Below are positions 10,839 to 23,800 of a stretch of 64,000 bases of DNA, in pieces. How positions within the stretch are numbered: the first letter of the stretch is position 1; every line of letters starts with the position of its first letter. The translations under genes were made by a program, and so were the position numbers. Under the pieces are notes generated by a model. That model was not told the origin of the DNA and ran no database searches. It saw nothing but the letters and a program-made list of their open reading frames with translations. The DNA comes from Diphasiastrum complanatum (lineage: Eukaryota; Streptophyta; Lycopodiopsida; Lycopodiales; Lycopodiaceae): NCBI GenBank assembly GCA_029204225.1, contig CM055093.1, positions 22,921,912 through 22,985,911 of the forward strand, written 5' to 3'.

Positions 10839-10879
10839 AGAAATAGTTGCTGGAACCGAACTACTTCCCAGTGTCGTTG

Positions 10880-11550
10880 AGCAGGCCATTTCCAAGTGGA
10901 AGCTCAGGGATGGCAAGGCTTTTGCCTCGATCACCCTTAACATCTCCGACACAGATTGGTCATATCAGACAAGCCCAATCTTCGAAAGAAGCTTGGGACA
11001 TATTGAGCACACTTTACGAGGTGAGAGATGTCACTTTGAAGCTGCATCTGAGGAGAAAGTTCTTCTCACTCAAAATGTCAGAAGGTGATTCTATTCAGAA
11101 TCACATTAGTCAATTCAAGGCTCTGTTAGAGCAAATGGCTGCAATAGGTTCAGTAATCGAGGATTCAGATGCTGTAATGACCTTATTGTCTAGCTTGCCA
11201 TTCTCTTATGAAAAATGGGCGATGATGATTTCCACACACTCAGATAAAACTTTCTCTAGAGTCATTATTATGCTGCTGCAGGAGGAGACCCGAATGAATG
11301 GAGCATTCTCGTCTTCCATCAACGACTCGCAGGCTCTGCTATCCTAGAAGAACACGAAGAAGCAACAGAAGAAGAGAGTTGTCAGACAATTCGACAGCAA
11401 TCAAAAATTGTCACAGAAGCAAGGTGACTCAGAATCAGCAACCTGCTCAAAACAAAAGAAGATTATTTTGCAAGTACTACAAAAGGACAAACCACAAAAT
11501 CCAGGACTACCGAATCTTGAAGTTCAACAACAATAAAAAGAAGTAGCTGG
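10880..11550 (+). pseudogene. Copia gag, degenerate (plus-strand fragment)
   Basis: Gag of the UBN2 type is readable in pieces: AISKWKLRDGKAFASITLNI in one frame, then after a frameshift near 10960 KEAWDILSTLYEVRD, LRRKFFSLKMSEGDSI, MTLLSSLPFSYEKW and LLQEETRMNG to a stop at 11347. A later frame holds a decayed zinc knuckle at about 11461-11510, CKYYKRTNHKIQDYR, where two of the four ligand cysteines have become tyrosine. No start codon or 5' LTR remains, and the left edge meets the gypsy LTR. Confidence 0.8.
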
Positions 11551-11900
11551 ACCAACAAGCCAATGCAGCCAGCAACACGAAGCAGAATGTCGAAGATGAT
11601 GACGAGCATGAAGCCTTCATGGTGAATCATTACCATGTCGAACAATCAGAAGAATGGTTCCTTGATTCTGGAGTGACGCAACACATGACAAGCCATCAAG
11701 AATGGTTTATCGACAATTCGGCCTACAACACCAAGAAGTTCGTTTCCCTCGGAGACAACAACTCACACACAATTGAAGGTGAAGGTTCTATAAGATTGAA
11801 TTTTTAGAATGGACTATCGAAGCTGATACCAAACGTAATGTATGTCCCGAACCCGACGACATATTTGTTGTTGGTCAGTCGAATTACTGATTTAGGACAT
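11551..11900 (+). pseudogene. Copia protease region, degenerate
   Basis: The protease motif WFLDSGVTQHMTSHQEWF (about 11650-11710) is followed by the usual GDNNSHTIEGEGSI block. A stop interrupts the frame at 11807, and LIPNVMYVPNPTTYLL continues in another phase. Confidence 0.78.
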
Positions 11901-11934
11901 AAGGTAGAGTTTGAGATAGATTCATGTAAAATTC

Positions 11935-12900
11935 TTGATAAGTGTGAGAGTTCTTGCACTCGGAAAGAGGCAAGGATATCTCTATAGGCTTAGTCAGTAT
12001 TATTCTGCGACTGATCGTGCTTTAAGCAGTGCAGCATCTGTTAATAAAGAATCGATTTGGCATTATAGACTTGGCCACCTTAATTATATGTCGATTGCTA
12101 ACATGTTCAAGCATTCCTCAGTTCTTGATTTAGACTATCGAATCGTCAACCCTCCTGTGTATCAGACTTGTATCATAGGAAAACAGGCAAGAAGGCCATT
12201 TAAGTTGAATCAAGAACACATATCTAAAGATTTGTTGGACATTGTACATACCGATATATGTGGCCCAATGCAGACACCGTCACTGCTTGGTGCAAAATTC
12301 TTTATGACATTTATTGATTACTATTCTAAAAGAATTGCCGTATGTTTTATGAAGCACAAATCTGAAGCCTTCCAGTTCCTCAAACAATACAAAGAGTGTG
12401 CTGAGTTGTAGACAGGCAAGAGAACCAAAGCTCTCAGGAGCGACAACGACAATGATTACATTTCAAACGAATTCAAAGACTATTGTTCTGCTACTGGCAT
12501 CGAACAACAGTTTGCTGCTTCCTATTCTCCACAGTCGAACGAACTGGCCGAAAGGAAGAACAGGACCTTAGTCGAGTTTGCCAAATGCATGATCACTCAT
12601 GCTTCGTTGCCCAAATCGTTACATGCTGTATCAACAGCAACCTACTTGAAGAACCGATGTATTACTAAAGGCCTTCCTGACAGCAAAACCCCTCATGAAG
12701 TTTGGACCGGATCCGAGCCTTCATTGAAGCATTTGAGAGTATTCGGATGCATTGCCTATGCCCATGTCCCAAAGGACAATAGAAAGAAACCATTTTTGTT
12801 GGCTGTTGTTCTTCTAACGGAATGTATTGACTGTACAATAGTGAAACATGTAAAGTTTTTACTAACAGGGATGTGACGTTCACTGAAAATCAATTCATTG
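11935..12900 (+). pseudogene. Copia integrase, degenerate
   Basis: HHCC domain (IWHYRLGHLNYMSI ... CIIGKQARRPF), then the core with VHTDICGPM (first D), LRSDNDNDYIS (second D) and QSNELAERKNRTL (E). An in-frame TAG after KECAEL replaces the usual Gln, and a frameshift follows. LKNRCITKGLPDSKTPHEVW and LRVFGCIAYAHVPK complete the C-terminal half. All three acidic residues survive but the frame does not. Confidence 0.82.
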
Positions 12901-13215
12901 ATTTGAAGGCCAGGACCAAATGCAATCTATAATTTCTGCCCCGACAACTAGTACAAATCGAAATACTATTTCGATTCCTTCATGCTGTCAACCTGTACAA
13001 TCAAATTTAGTGGACGATAAGAAGCTGCAACTCAGGAGCAGCCAACACAAAGTCGAATTTCGCAGCCAGAAGCCTCAACCAGAAGATCAACAAGAATTCG
13101 AATTTTCACTACACTATTCAGGAGCCAACCACAGTTGAGGAAGCTATGTCACAGGCCGATTCAGATCTCTGGAAAGAAGCTATGGACAAGGAGTACAACT
13201 TACTGTTGAAGATCC
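12901..13215 (+). pseudogene. Copia hinge and first residues of RT, truncated
   Basis: A glutamine-rich hinge (RSSQHKVEFRSQKPQPED) leads, after a stop, to the RT entry block TVEEAMSQADSDLWKEAMDK (about 13128-13190). The match stops abruptly near 13215, so RT, RNase H and the 3' LTR are absent. The RNase H tail at 58330-58556 has the same orientation but cannot be tied to this copy. Confidence 0.72.
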
Positions 13216-13444
13216 ATGTTCCAGTAGTCTAGGTCGTATACATCATGCTGAATGCTTATTTCATTTCTGTTTTGATTGATTCTTGCTTGCAGATAAATTG
13301 TTCGTAGATTAAATCGCTTTATGTGACGGATAGTCTGAGTCGATCATAATGCTCTAAAGTTCCGCATCATTAGACTTCCGCTGCGCTAAATTTGTAAATC
13401 AATCTACTTCGTGCATGGCTATGGAATCGACCGCATCGATCCAA

Positions 13445-13696
13445 TGACTTCGAAGCTGTGATCAAGTAGGACGGTCTTCGATTCGTCATAGTTGGAATCG
13501 GCCTAAATCCGATAGCCGTAGTTGCACTCACCGGGGATACTCTCCTCCCGACACTAACATCCATTCGATGTGACTTCGAAGTTGTGATCAAGTAGGACGG
13601 TCTTCAATTCCTCATAGTCGGAGTCGGCCTGAATCCGATAGCCGTAGTTGCATGCGCCGAGGATTCTCTCCTCCCGACACTAACATCCACTCGCTC
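13445..13696. repeat. 126-bp tandem duplication
   Basis: Two adjacent units begin TGACTTCGAAG at 13445 and 13571. They share GTGATCAAGTAGGACGGTCTTC, GCCTxAATCCGATAGCCGTAG (one variable base) and CTCTCCTCCCGACACTAACATCCA, with roughly 10% differences. No coding function is apparent. Confidence 0.85.
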
Positions 13697-15675
13697 CTAT
13701 GTAGTGTCCGACATGTCCTTCAGTTCGCCGCTTGATTTGGCCTATCATGCCAAAATCGGTGTAATTTGATGAAATCGCTCCTATTTGCCCCTTAATGCAC
13801 TTTCTACCTGCAGTACGACGATCACTTTGTCCGGAGAAGTCGTACTTGCAAGGTACAATCCATTGTTGTCCTTAATTTAGAGTATTTTTGCTTTTGGATG
13901 GCCTTAAACGGAGTAATAGGCCAAAAGTTATGGGCTTCCAAAGAAAATACACTATCTTTTCACTTTGAATTAAATCCACACTTCAAATGAATTTGAACTT
14001 CAGGGTCCCTTTCAATTTGAAATTTTTTTATGGAGTTGAAGGGCCTTCTGCCCTTCAGATCCAATGGTTAGCTAAGATCCAACAATCCGAATGGCTCACG
14101 AATCACACCAATTATTCAGAACACATTAAATCTTGTGGTGGCTACAATCAAATCCACGAGTTGTCCTACGCTCTTTTGGCCGCTGAACCCTTTTAGACAT
14201 TGAGGCTACCTTCTTGCTGGGCGCGTGGGACTGTGCGGCCTCCTCCTCCTTGTTGACCTCTAAATCTTCACAATAGGAAAATTTTAACTTAGAATTTTTG
14301 CTTCGAATTTTCTATGGGGGCCCAAAAGAATTGGTTTTAAGTTGTCTAAGCTACTTGGGGGTACCAATATTTTTAAACCCCCCCTAATGTCAAGGTCCTA
14401 AGTTCACAAAAATATTTTGGGACTTGTAGTAGGTTGATGTAGAGGTGGAGAGTCTAACTCCACTTGATATTTAGAGAGTTGGGTCTTGTCATAGGCCCTA
14501 GACCCCCATGCATCTAGCATGGGAAAAAATAATCAAATCAATTGATTTGAAGAGGTGAGTCACCACACCTACCTCAACGAGTCACCATTATAATGGACAG
14601 GTCCACGAGCTACAATAGGGCTCTTTACTCTCATTTGATCTCTTGCTCATCGGCCATCTTCTTGAGGCTGTTTTTCTGAAATTCCAGCAAAGTGCAAATC
14701 TGATCCACCATTCATTTCTCTCTCCATACTTCATCTTTTTTAGTGGTATCTATTGGAGCCTCATCCTATGGAGTTTAGGCATTGATTCCATTCAAGTGTG
14801 GCAGCCAACAATCATTGTTTGTGTATGTCCAATCGATTTTCTGGTTGCTGGTTTTGCGGTTCAAGGAGGAAGTGTGGATAAGATCACAGAATTCACTCTT
14901 AGGATCTTTTATGCTCAGGAATGGAATTTTCTGTGATAGCATCTCTTCCAATCTGAAAATTAGTTACATGTCATATTGCATGTTGTTGCATGTCATTGCA
15001 TGTTGACGCATGTTCATTTCTAGACTTGTATCTAGTGAGTAGGCCTCATTAGCACATTTCTAGGATCCTGGGAGGAACTAAATATTGTCAGTTCTTTGTT
15101 TTTTGCATCCTCTACATTTTCCATCATTCTCACTTTTCTTGTGTGCTGGGGTTTTCAGCTATGGCTGCAAGCTGATTCAGATCCAGTGATCTCTTCCCTC
15201 TACAGCTGTCCACGCCCACTCAGAATTGTTTTCTTGCTACTTGGGCGCCCAGCACTATGCATTTACAGCTTTAATAAATGCTCTCTATAAGAAGAAATAT
15301 GCAATTCTCTGGATAGAAACCCTAGCTGGCTCAAAAAGAAACTACTTCTTGAGCTTTACTTCACCTTTCTCTGTGATCCCAAGTGCAAACTCCTACTCCT
15401 TTGAGGTCGCCCTACAGCCGGGTTAATACTGGAATTGATGGCGTATCAATCAATGCAAAAACAGCTATAAACAACCTGTTTTACTCAGCCACACATACTT
15501 ACTCCAATAGGCTCGAAATTTGGCAATTACAACCAAGTCAAGCCAATAGCTTTGCACTGAGAACACAATTCTTCAGCACATATTGGTTAATTCACCTACT
15601 TGACTAACTGTAAATGGTTTTTTGAATTCTCCCAGAATTCAGCTCCAAGCTAACTTTAGACTGCTCCACACCAAT
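13697..15675. other. Intergenic stretch, no gene recognised
   Basis: Only short frames are present (for example 13987-14196 and 14643-14936). They show no family motifs and have composition like the surrounding DNA. The right end may be the leader of the element whose PBS lies at 15676. Confidence 0.5.
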
Positions 15676-15687
15676 GCTTTGATACCA
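15676..15687 (-). other. Primer binding site trace of an LTR element
   Basis: The minus strand reads TGGTATCAAAGC, one base off the initiator tRNA-Met complement. It directly follows a sequence ending TTGACA, as in a Copia 5' LTR/PBS junction. Confidence 0.65.
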
Positions 15688-15850
15688 TGTCAACTATCTT
15701 ACGAGCAGTGTAGTTAGCTAATTTGCAAGCAATCAACAAACACACAGATAAACTGAAAGAGAGATCACTCCACAACCCAAGAGAATACTGTATGAACTGT
15801 ATTCACAAAAGAACTGAAAAGTACATATATACAATCTTATTTTTTTGGGG
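15688..15850 (-). repeat. Partial LTR next to PBS trace (outer edge not resolved)
   Basis: The sequence begins TGTCAACTATC on the plus strand, giving the CA end of a minus-strand LTR. It contains an A-rich part (CACAACCCAAGAGAATACTG) like other Copia R regions here. The second LTR is not in the window, and the right boundary is a guess. Confidence 0.45.
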
Positions 15851-17731
15851 GGCGTGATACGGTCCCCATTACGGGACGCGTGTCCTGACTACTTTGTATG
15901 TGCCGTCAAACTGGCACTCATGCAAATTGTCACGTAGATAGAAAAAACTCAAAACACTGCTGAAACAGGAAATAGTCATGGAACTGTAAGATAAATTCGG
16001 GCTTACTTAATCTGACAGTATAGCCTGTCCTCTTTGAATAGTCACCAGAAATATCCTTTACTAAAGAATAATCTCCATGAGCATAACCTTCATGGTGGGA
16101 TTGTGCAAGAGCAAAAGCTTGCAACAAATTCTAATGTCTCCTGGTGCGACTTGGAGCCTTTAGAAATGTCACCAATGTCAGGCTACTAGAAATTTGAAGG
16201 AAATTTTTGCTACTTACATAATTGTTGGTGAATTTGAGCTGTCCAAAAGTAGACAATTGTCCAAATGCATCTTAGAGAGCTTCTAGGATTCACTTTTTTG
16301 CAGCGTTTAGGGAGCACTAGCCTTCCCTTATCTGGTTGTAGCTCTAGAAGTCGTGCGGTACATATGACATAAGAAGTGCACCCAAAAGTAAGTGTACGAT
16401 GATTGGCTCTACAAGTATTGCTCCCAAGGTCCAAGGACTGATCTCTAGTGAGCAATATGGAAGTGCCGAATCGTATGGCCTTAGCATTCAAAGTTCCACC
16501 TATAGACTAAAGCTCACACATGAAATGTGTGAAATATCATTATATGCCTTTTGATCCTTTCCGGATGTTGACATCAAGATTGCGTCTTTAAAACCTTAGT
16601 TCTCAGCCCATTAGAATGGATTAGGTTTCTTTTGAAAGTTCAAAGCAACCTACTACAAAATGATGTGAAGTCCAAAGTTTGGAGAAAAACTGAAATATTC
16701 AAATATTCGGATAAATAAAGTGTTTAGAAAATTTAAACAGAATCCTGAATCGAAATGAGGCAATTCGAAACTACTTGTACATTTCGCCAGATCAATGACA
16801 TATGAAACCCCTGGTTCATCCCCATTAATTTGAAGTCATCATGTCTCTTGATTGTTTAGTCTGGCCGATATCAACAATCAATAGGGGCACATGTGGACAC
16901 TTTGAAGGGTATGGCTTGATGTGATTGGGGTGTAAGTAGTTAGGTTCGTCAATGTATGTGGTGGGCAAATAGAAAAAGCACTACCAGAATTTGCAAACGA
17001 AGATTTGTAGATGAGATCTCTCTAGCGGGCTTGCTCCAAAGCAATGGTCTCTTAGTATGGCAAAATCAAACGCAGCACAATGATGTTTGTAGAGATGCAC
17101 GAAACTTAAAGTACACATCTCTTTATGCATGCAACCCATAGGTGCTGCTGAAGTAATAATGATGTCATAGCAGGTAGTCCATGCTATAGATGTATTGTTA
17201 TTGGTCTAAGCCTTTGTGAATGGACTACAAAAATTTAAAGATCACACGACTCTGTTTCAGGTTTGGTTCTTATCCTAGATGTAACATGCATGAGTTCCTT
17301 CAACCTGTATCATGTATGTAAACCTTCTAGGCAAATTCTACCCTTAAGTAGTAAATTTTGTTCTTAAGTCGTAAATTTTGTCCATTCTCCTATGTGGCTA
17401 TTGTTTGGGCTTGTTATGCTTCTCACATCCCTGTTTGTAATAACTAGGACTCTTTGATGGCTTTGAAGTGCATCGCTAGTTTCGTAGCCTCAATTTTCTC
17501 TTCATTGTTTTGATTACACCGATTCCTTAATCTACCTCCTGTGCTTTTGGTTTTAGTGGTTGCCCATGGTCTTTGAGATGGGGCTTGGCAGGAGTATGAT
17601 ATGTTTATACTTAAAAAAATCTGCTATGAGGAGATGGTTCTCAAAGACCATTTCACAGACATATTTGCCCTCATGGCTTGAAAAGTTGATCATATGTCTA
17701 TATAATGATACCTCGTTGTTTGCATTTTCAG
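15851..17731. other. Region upstream of PPR exons, no exon recognised
   Basis: The expected 5' exons of the PPR gene (transit peptide and N-terminal helices) should lie upstream of 17732, but I could not identify them here. Short frames at 15930-16127 and 16210-16491 (minus) and 16956-17141 (plus) have no recognisable motifs. Confidence 0.45.
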
Positions 17732-17875
17732 ATACTGCCACTTTCTAGCGTGAAGGAGGAGGTCTATAGTGCTTTGGACTCTTGGTCAGCTTGGGATTAT
17801 AAGTTTCCGATGGTTGCTGTGAAAAAAGCCTTGAAGATTTTGAAGGACAAGCAACAATGGCAACGAATTATTCAA
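17732..17875 (+). CDS. PPR-like gene, first visible exon
   Basis: 48 codons in phase 0. The acceptor is TTGCATTTTCAG and the donor CAA/GTGCATG. It encodes [18 protein letters not shown] through [10 protein letters not shown], the helix before the first clear PPR motif. Confidence 0.8.
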
Positions 17876-20800
17876 GTGCATGTTTAATCCTCTTAGTAGT
17901 CTTTTCTACGTTATTCCACATTACTAATAAGGGTTGCAAGTCTTGCCAAGCTTAAGTATGATCTTACCCTGCTGAGCAAAATGAAGCTGTTGAGAGATTT
18001 TAATGTTGGGATTGGACTTGTTTTTGGCTACGTGGTTGGATATTATAGTTTTTGATCTGTCCTTTAAGAAAGAACTATATCGTAGCATGTCTATGGTCAG
18101 CCATCTAGGTTCACTTTCGTTTGAGTGAGCTATAGTCATGTGATGGAACATCCCTCATCTATGGTTGAGTGTGGCTTTCACCTCTAGAGAAGTGATAGAA
18201 GCCCATTATGTTGGTCTTTGTATAAGTTTATGTAATCTGTTGTAAACATAGCTTTATGCATGTGAATGTTAGAATTTGTGATACAAATTCTAGATGAAGA
18301 TACTAGTCCTACTAGCACTCACACAAAACCAAGCATAGAGAGAATTCAGATCATAGAAGAATTGATCAATTGTTTTAACTTAATGGAATTGAATGTGGTG
18401 GGGCGCCGGCCTACTTAAATAGATTCTCTAATCAATGAGAAAAGCTAAGAGCCTAAAGCAAATAGCAAAAGAGCAAAAGCTAATTGTAATAATTACTACC
18501 TATATTGGGTAAAGTCCCAAGATGAATTTCTAAGTACTAAATAGATCCTAATTTAGTTGTGGTGCACCCACCTACATGCATAATCCTTAAAAAACGAATT
18601 TACTATAAATAGAATGGCCCCTAAAAATAGCACGCAGGCATGGCCTATCATTAAGGGGTATCAAAATAAACATTAATTCCTAACAATGAATTAGACGTAC
18701 GTTTCGGCCATAGAATCAATGAACCGTTAACGGTTCACCACGGTTCTGAGAACCGTACAGTGAACCGTACGGTTCTTTAAAATTTTTGCCCAGAACCGTG
18801 GTGAACCACACTGAATAATTAATTAATTAATTAATTAATTTGTTTTTTGTCCCAGCCCCCAAAAATAGCCTAAAAAAATGCTAAAAAAATGCCAATTTTT
18901 TTTCAGAAAAGCATCCCTACTTAGATTATTTACTTCAAATGATTTAATCTCCCAAATTGATAAGAGAGAGGGAGACAGAGAGAGAGAGGGACAAAAACTA
19001 GCTTTGAGGGGGTTTTGGGGGGAAATCTAGGAAAATTAATTAATTAATCAATTAATTATTTTTTTACATGAACCGTACCACGGTTCAAGGAACCGTGGTA
19101 CGGTTCCTTCCATGGTTCCCAGAACCCACGGTTCTGGGGGTTCTATGGTTTCGGCATTGATGAGGCAACTAGGGATTTCTGTCATAGCAGTGTCTGGTCC
19201 AAGTTATGCACGATGGTGTTTATTGTTTTGATACTTCATGCACAAAATTTGTTTCCATTAAATAAAGATGGAATCTCCTTTGCCATTTACTGTACTGGGA
19301 TCCATTCAATTGCAATTCTTTCATTGATACTTTTGTTTGCAAAAAGTTTGTCAGAACTTTAGAAACCCGTTCCGACCCTTTTGGGCCGGAACATACTGTA
19401 GAAACGTTTTTTTTTTAAATAAAAGAAAACAGGGTTTAAGGCTCCTGGGCATCTTTTTAAGCGACGCATCTTGACAATACCTTGAGAGTTGTACCTGTCT
19501 CTCAACCATCTGTGTCTGTCCAGCGTAGATGACTCCAGCATAGTTCTAACTTCTCAACATGCCTATTTCTGTATTCTACAAGTTTGTTTGCGATGGGGGC
19601 TGATGAGTGGACAATCTATACTAGTCAAAAGTTGCAACAAAGAAAGAATACTGCAGAGCAAGCAAGTCTTTGATTGGGACCTTTCATAGAAGACCTCAAG
19701 AAAATTTAGAACTCTACCGCAAAAGAGATTGATTCTAGCTGTTTGGTTTGTTAATGTAGGCAACAGTCCCTACAAAAGTTACGAGGAATTGTGGGACGGA
19801 GAGGTTTAGAAGCTTTTAGAAATTGTATTCCACAAGCTGATTTTTATGGAGAAATGAAGTTTGTTCAGAAAGACCTTCAGCTGTATAACAATTCTTTTTT
19901 GTGTTAAAAAAATACGTATTTTTTCAAAAAAAATTATGGTCAGGTTTTGTAACGGGCAACAGAACTGATTGGGTTTTCTCTATAATGCGACCTTGCAAGT
20001 ATAACTCTGTACCTAGCGTGAAGTTTATTAGCTGTGATTTTAGGTATTGCTATCTTCTATGATTGGACACTTGAGTTCCATTAGTCTTATCTTTTCAAGG
20101 GTTTAATGTATGATTATGTGATCAAGTTTCCATTGTAAAATGAATGCGTAATTGGATTTTATAGGTCCACTGATTACTGTAACATTCTTACCTGACAGGT
20201 TTCAAAATGGATGCTGAGCAAAGGCCAAGGCAAGACATTAGGAACATATGACCTATTGATACAAGCATTGGATGAAGATGGAAGGTTGGAAGAAGCCGAG
20301 GCTGTATGGACTAGTTTAGTCCTACAAAATATTGAGTCTGTACCCAGAATGATGTATGCACGTATGATTTGCATCTATGAAAAGCGTGGCATGTTTGACA
20401 GGCTTCTAAAGGTATAAAAGACACTATCATGGATGCAACTTTGCATTTTAATAGCACTTCCAGTTTCAATCCTTTTAAGTGGGTAATGCAATCATAAAGC
20501 ATGGAATGTGATACAAAGTTTGTCCACATCATATCATTAGTTATTGACTTGACTATACTTTATGAGATCTACTTGCATCTCTACCTTGCTGAAGATGCAC
20601 ATTTCACCACTTTTTATGATTCTTCATGTCCTATCACATTGTAGCTTATTTAAAGAGTCGCAAGGTTCACTTCAATTCTCTGGTGCCCAGTATATTCTTG
20701 GTAAAAAGTTTTTCTTCTATTTCTGCAAAAGAATATTTTCATCTTATTTATTGCGCTCTAGGTAGTCCATGTCATCGATTTCTTCCTCATTGCTCTTTTG

Positions 20801-23800
20801 CTCTAAGTTTACAACGCTGGTGCACTCCAGCTTCTTATTCCCACATTTTGAGTATGAGGCTGGTAGGCCTAATAAGGCTAACTCCACATTTTTTGTTTAT
20901 CTTGGTTTTATGGTTCTTGAGTTAGCATTCAAAGATGCATATTAGTATGCGAAATGGCTGATTTTTTTATTTTGGCTGACTCAGTTGAGTGCAATCATTC
21001 TTCTTAATTTAATGCATTTATCCTTCTTTTTTATCTCTATCTGGTTACCTTGGCTGATATGTGGGGCCATTCAAAATATTGAAATGTTTCTTGGTATGTT
21101 TGTACAGAGTTAATGGCGAATACGTGAGTAAAAGAGATGAACTTGCAGCATTTGGCCTCGTGTTAGAATTGCTCAAACACACAACTGCATGGAGCTATTA
21201 TCAAATTGCCATACTTGACATACCTAGATCTTTTTTGGACTTCGTTTTTAGGATAGATGTCATAAATGCTTGGATCTGCATGTTCTTTGATGCATTTAGA
21301 CATCTCAATCTGCTATTGCAAGGAAATATACTACAAGATTTTATAGTGGAAGCCAACTCTTTCCTAGGCAGGATTCCTTAGGCTTATGCCTCATCTTTGT
21401 CTTGTTGGAGAGCAACAATCTCTCTGAGAAAATTTGGACCGACCTTTGGCGTTTTTTGAAACTAATAGAGGTCAATCTTTCTAATGGTAGTTCTTAGGGA
21501 AACATCTCCTTTCACGTTAATTTGTCTTTTCAATGACTCTTGCTCATTAGAGTAATTTGCAGTGATACATGTTTTAGCTTTCAAAGCTTTATCTTTTTGC
21601 CAGCTTTCTTCAAGACTATCTCATGGAAGCCTTTCTTCTTCTCTTAAACATCTAGATTTATCTAAAAATGCCTATTCGATAAACTATTTCTTGAAGCTTG
21701 AGACATCTCAATATTTTTTTAACTAGGATAGATTTATCTCATAATCTGCTTGGAGAAACAGTTTTGCCTTCTTGGAAAATCTTACCCTCTCTTTGCTTTA
21801 TCTTGGTCTATCTTCAATGGGCTTCATGGAACAATTTCAACATCTCTGAAAATCTTCCCTCTCTTAAGTATCAATTTTTCTCTAATAATGTTCACCAAGG
21901 AGCTATCTTACCATCTCGTGGAGGTATTTCCCAATTTTGGACCTTTGAGTTGACCTCAAATCACTTAGATGGACCTCTCACTAAATTTGCTGTAAGATTA
22001 GGACTATAAGGGCTCAAACTAGGGAATTCTTTTTTTTAACGAATTCAATTTTTAATCAATTTGGTCGGGGCCCTCAACTTGAAACTTAATGACAATAATC
22101 TAATAGCTAACTCCAATCTTACATGATTGCAATTATTTAACTATATTGGATATTAGCAAAAATTGTTTTAAGAGCAACGTCTTGAATGGCTCAGCAATGC
22201 TAGCACAACTTATGCGTTATTGTGGCTGGGTATAACAATCTTCAAAAAACATTCCCTCCTAATCTGAGCATTGTTTTGTCACTCCGGGTTCTTGACCATT
22301 CAAATAACAATTCTTTTTAGGACCTAAAGCTATGGAGGAAACGAAAGCATTCAAAGGAGGTAGGAACTTCAGCTTGAAGGACACTTCATGTGAAGAAAGT
22401 ACAATGCCTACGAAAGGACACAATTTGCTTTTTGAATATCTGCTTGCATTGTTGTGTCATGATTTATCTGGAAACTTTTCTAATGGCAACATATCCATTT
22501 ACCTGGGTGAATTCAGTGGACTTTATAGTTTGAATCTAGTAAGAAATGCTCTAATAGTTTCGATTCCTACCATCATTGATCATCTCTCAAAAGTGGAGTT
22601 GTCAATAAAGTAATGCTACAGCCCTCTCAAATGATATCCTTTATTATGTAGGTAGTTAGATATCAAATTGGGTATCCATTGGTGGATTTTGGATAGGCTA
22701 TAGCATGACATTATGCTTCTTGTACTTGTTACTTGTATTTAACCAAGCTACGAGTTGCAATTTTGAAAGCCAAAGGCAATGCAAGAGTTATCAAATAATG
22801 TCTTGCCACCATGAGTGCATTGATATCTTACGTCATCTTATGTGGAAGAGAAAGAGTTGCATTAGAAGCTTGCATTAGTTTTGTCATGTTTTTTAATGTC
22901 TTGTTTCTTATGTAGTTAGTTTTTTACATTGCTTACCTTGCACTAAATTTGACTTGATGCAATCTAGATGCTATTATTAGTTTGAGTCTTTTAGCAAACT
23001 TTCCATTCACCAAATACAATATTCATCTTACATTACATTGGATTCTAGTGCAAATTCAACGATTTTAGAAAGTTTCTATTTTGGTAGTGCTGCTTTTTTT
23101 GGTCGTTTTTCAAGTCTTTGTACAAATTAGCACCAGCTTCGTCACATTTTAAAATTTCTCTTTTGAGTCTTCATGTCCTTTTGGTGTATTTTTTTACCTT
23201 TCATGAATTTATTTTAAAGTATTCTCCAGTTACCATTGGGAAGAGCTGAGTCACGACATAGTACATATTAATTTCTGCATGCATATGGCTATTGGACTAG
23301 AAATGCTCTCACAACTGTCAGGCCCATTTTAGTAGTCTAGCAAAGACCAATAAACAATTGAAGGATGTTGGATGTTGACGTGCATATAGATATAGACACA
23401 CCTATGGAAAGGCAAGGAAGGGGGTGATTGAGTTCTGATGCACACTTTCTTTATCTAGATTCTTGCATGCTTAAATCTTTTTCAAATAATGAGAAGAGCT
23501 AGGGAGCTTCTTGATCAATCGAGCTAAGGAGAGTTATATTGCTTGGTATAACAAGTGAGAACTTGTGGCATTCAGCATGTGGTGAGAACCACTTAGTAGA
23601 GCCTGCACGAGTATTTCTTGATAGATTCAAACTGTAAAGCCCACTTAATTCACCTAGTTGAAAAAGGTACATTGCTAGTAAAATGGCTTTAGATAAATAA
23701 GGACACACCACCAGTGCAAGCATATTTTCAAATGGCATATTTTTGGTAGACATCTAAATCTTTTCATGTAATGTCTTCCCAAGTTGGCGCTGTTGCCTTG

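Noticed and set aside
13370-13591. Minus-strand 73-codon frame
   Set aside because: It spans the first unit of a tandem repeat and is not kept open in the second unit.
20562-20925. Two plus-strand frames in PPR intron 2 ([12 protein letters not shown] and similar)
   Set aside because: No recognisable domain; a third phase reads [20 protein letters not shown], which I also cannot assign, so nothing is claimed.
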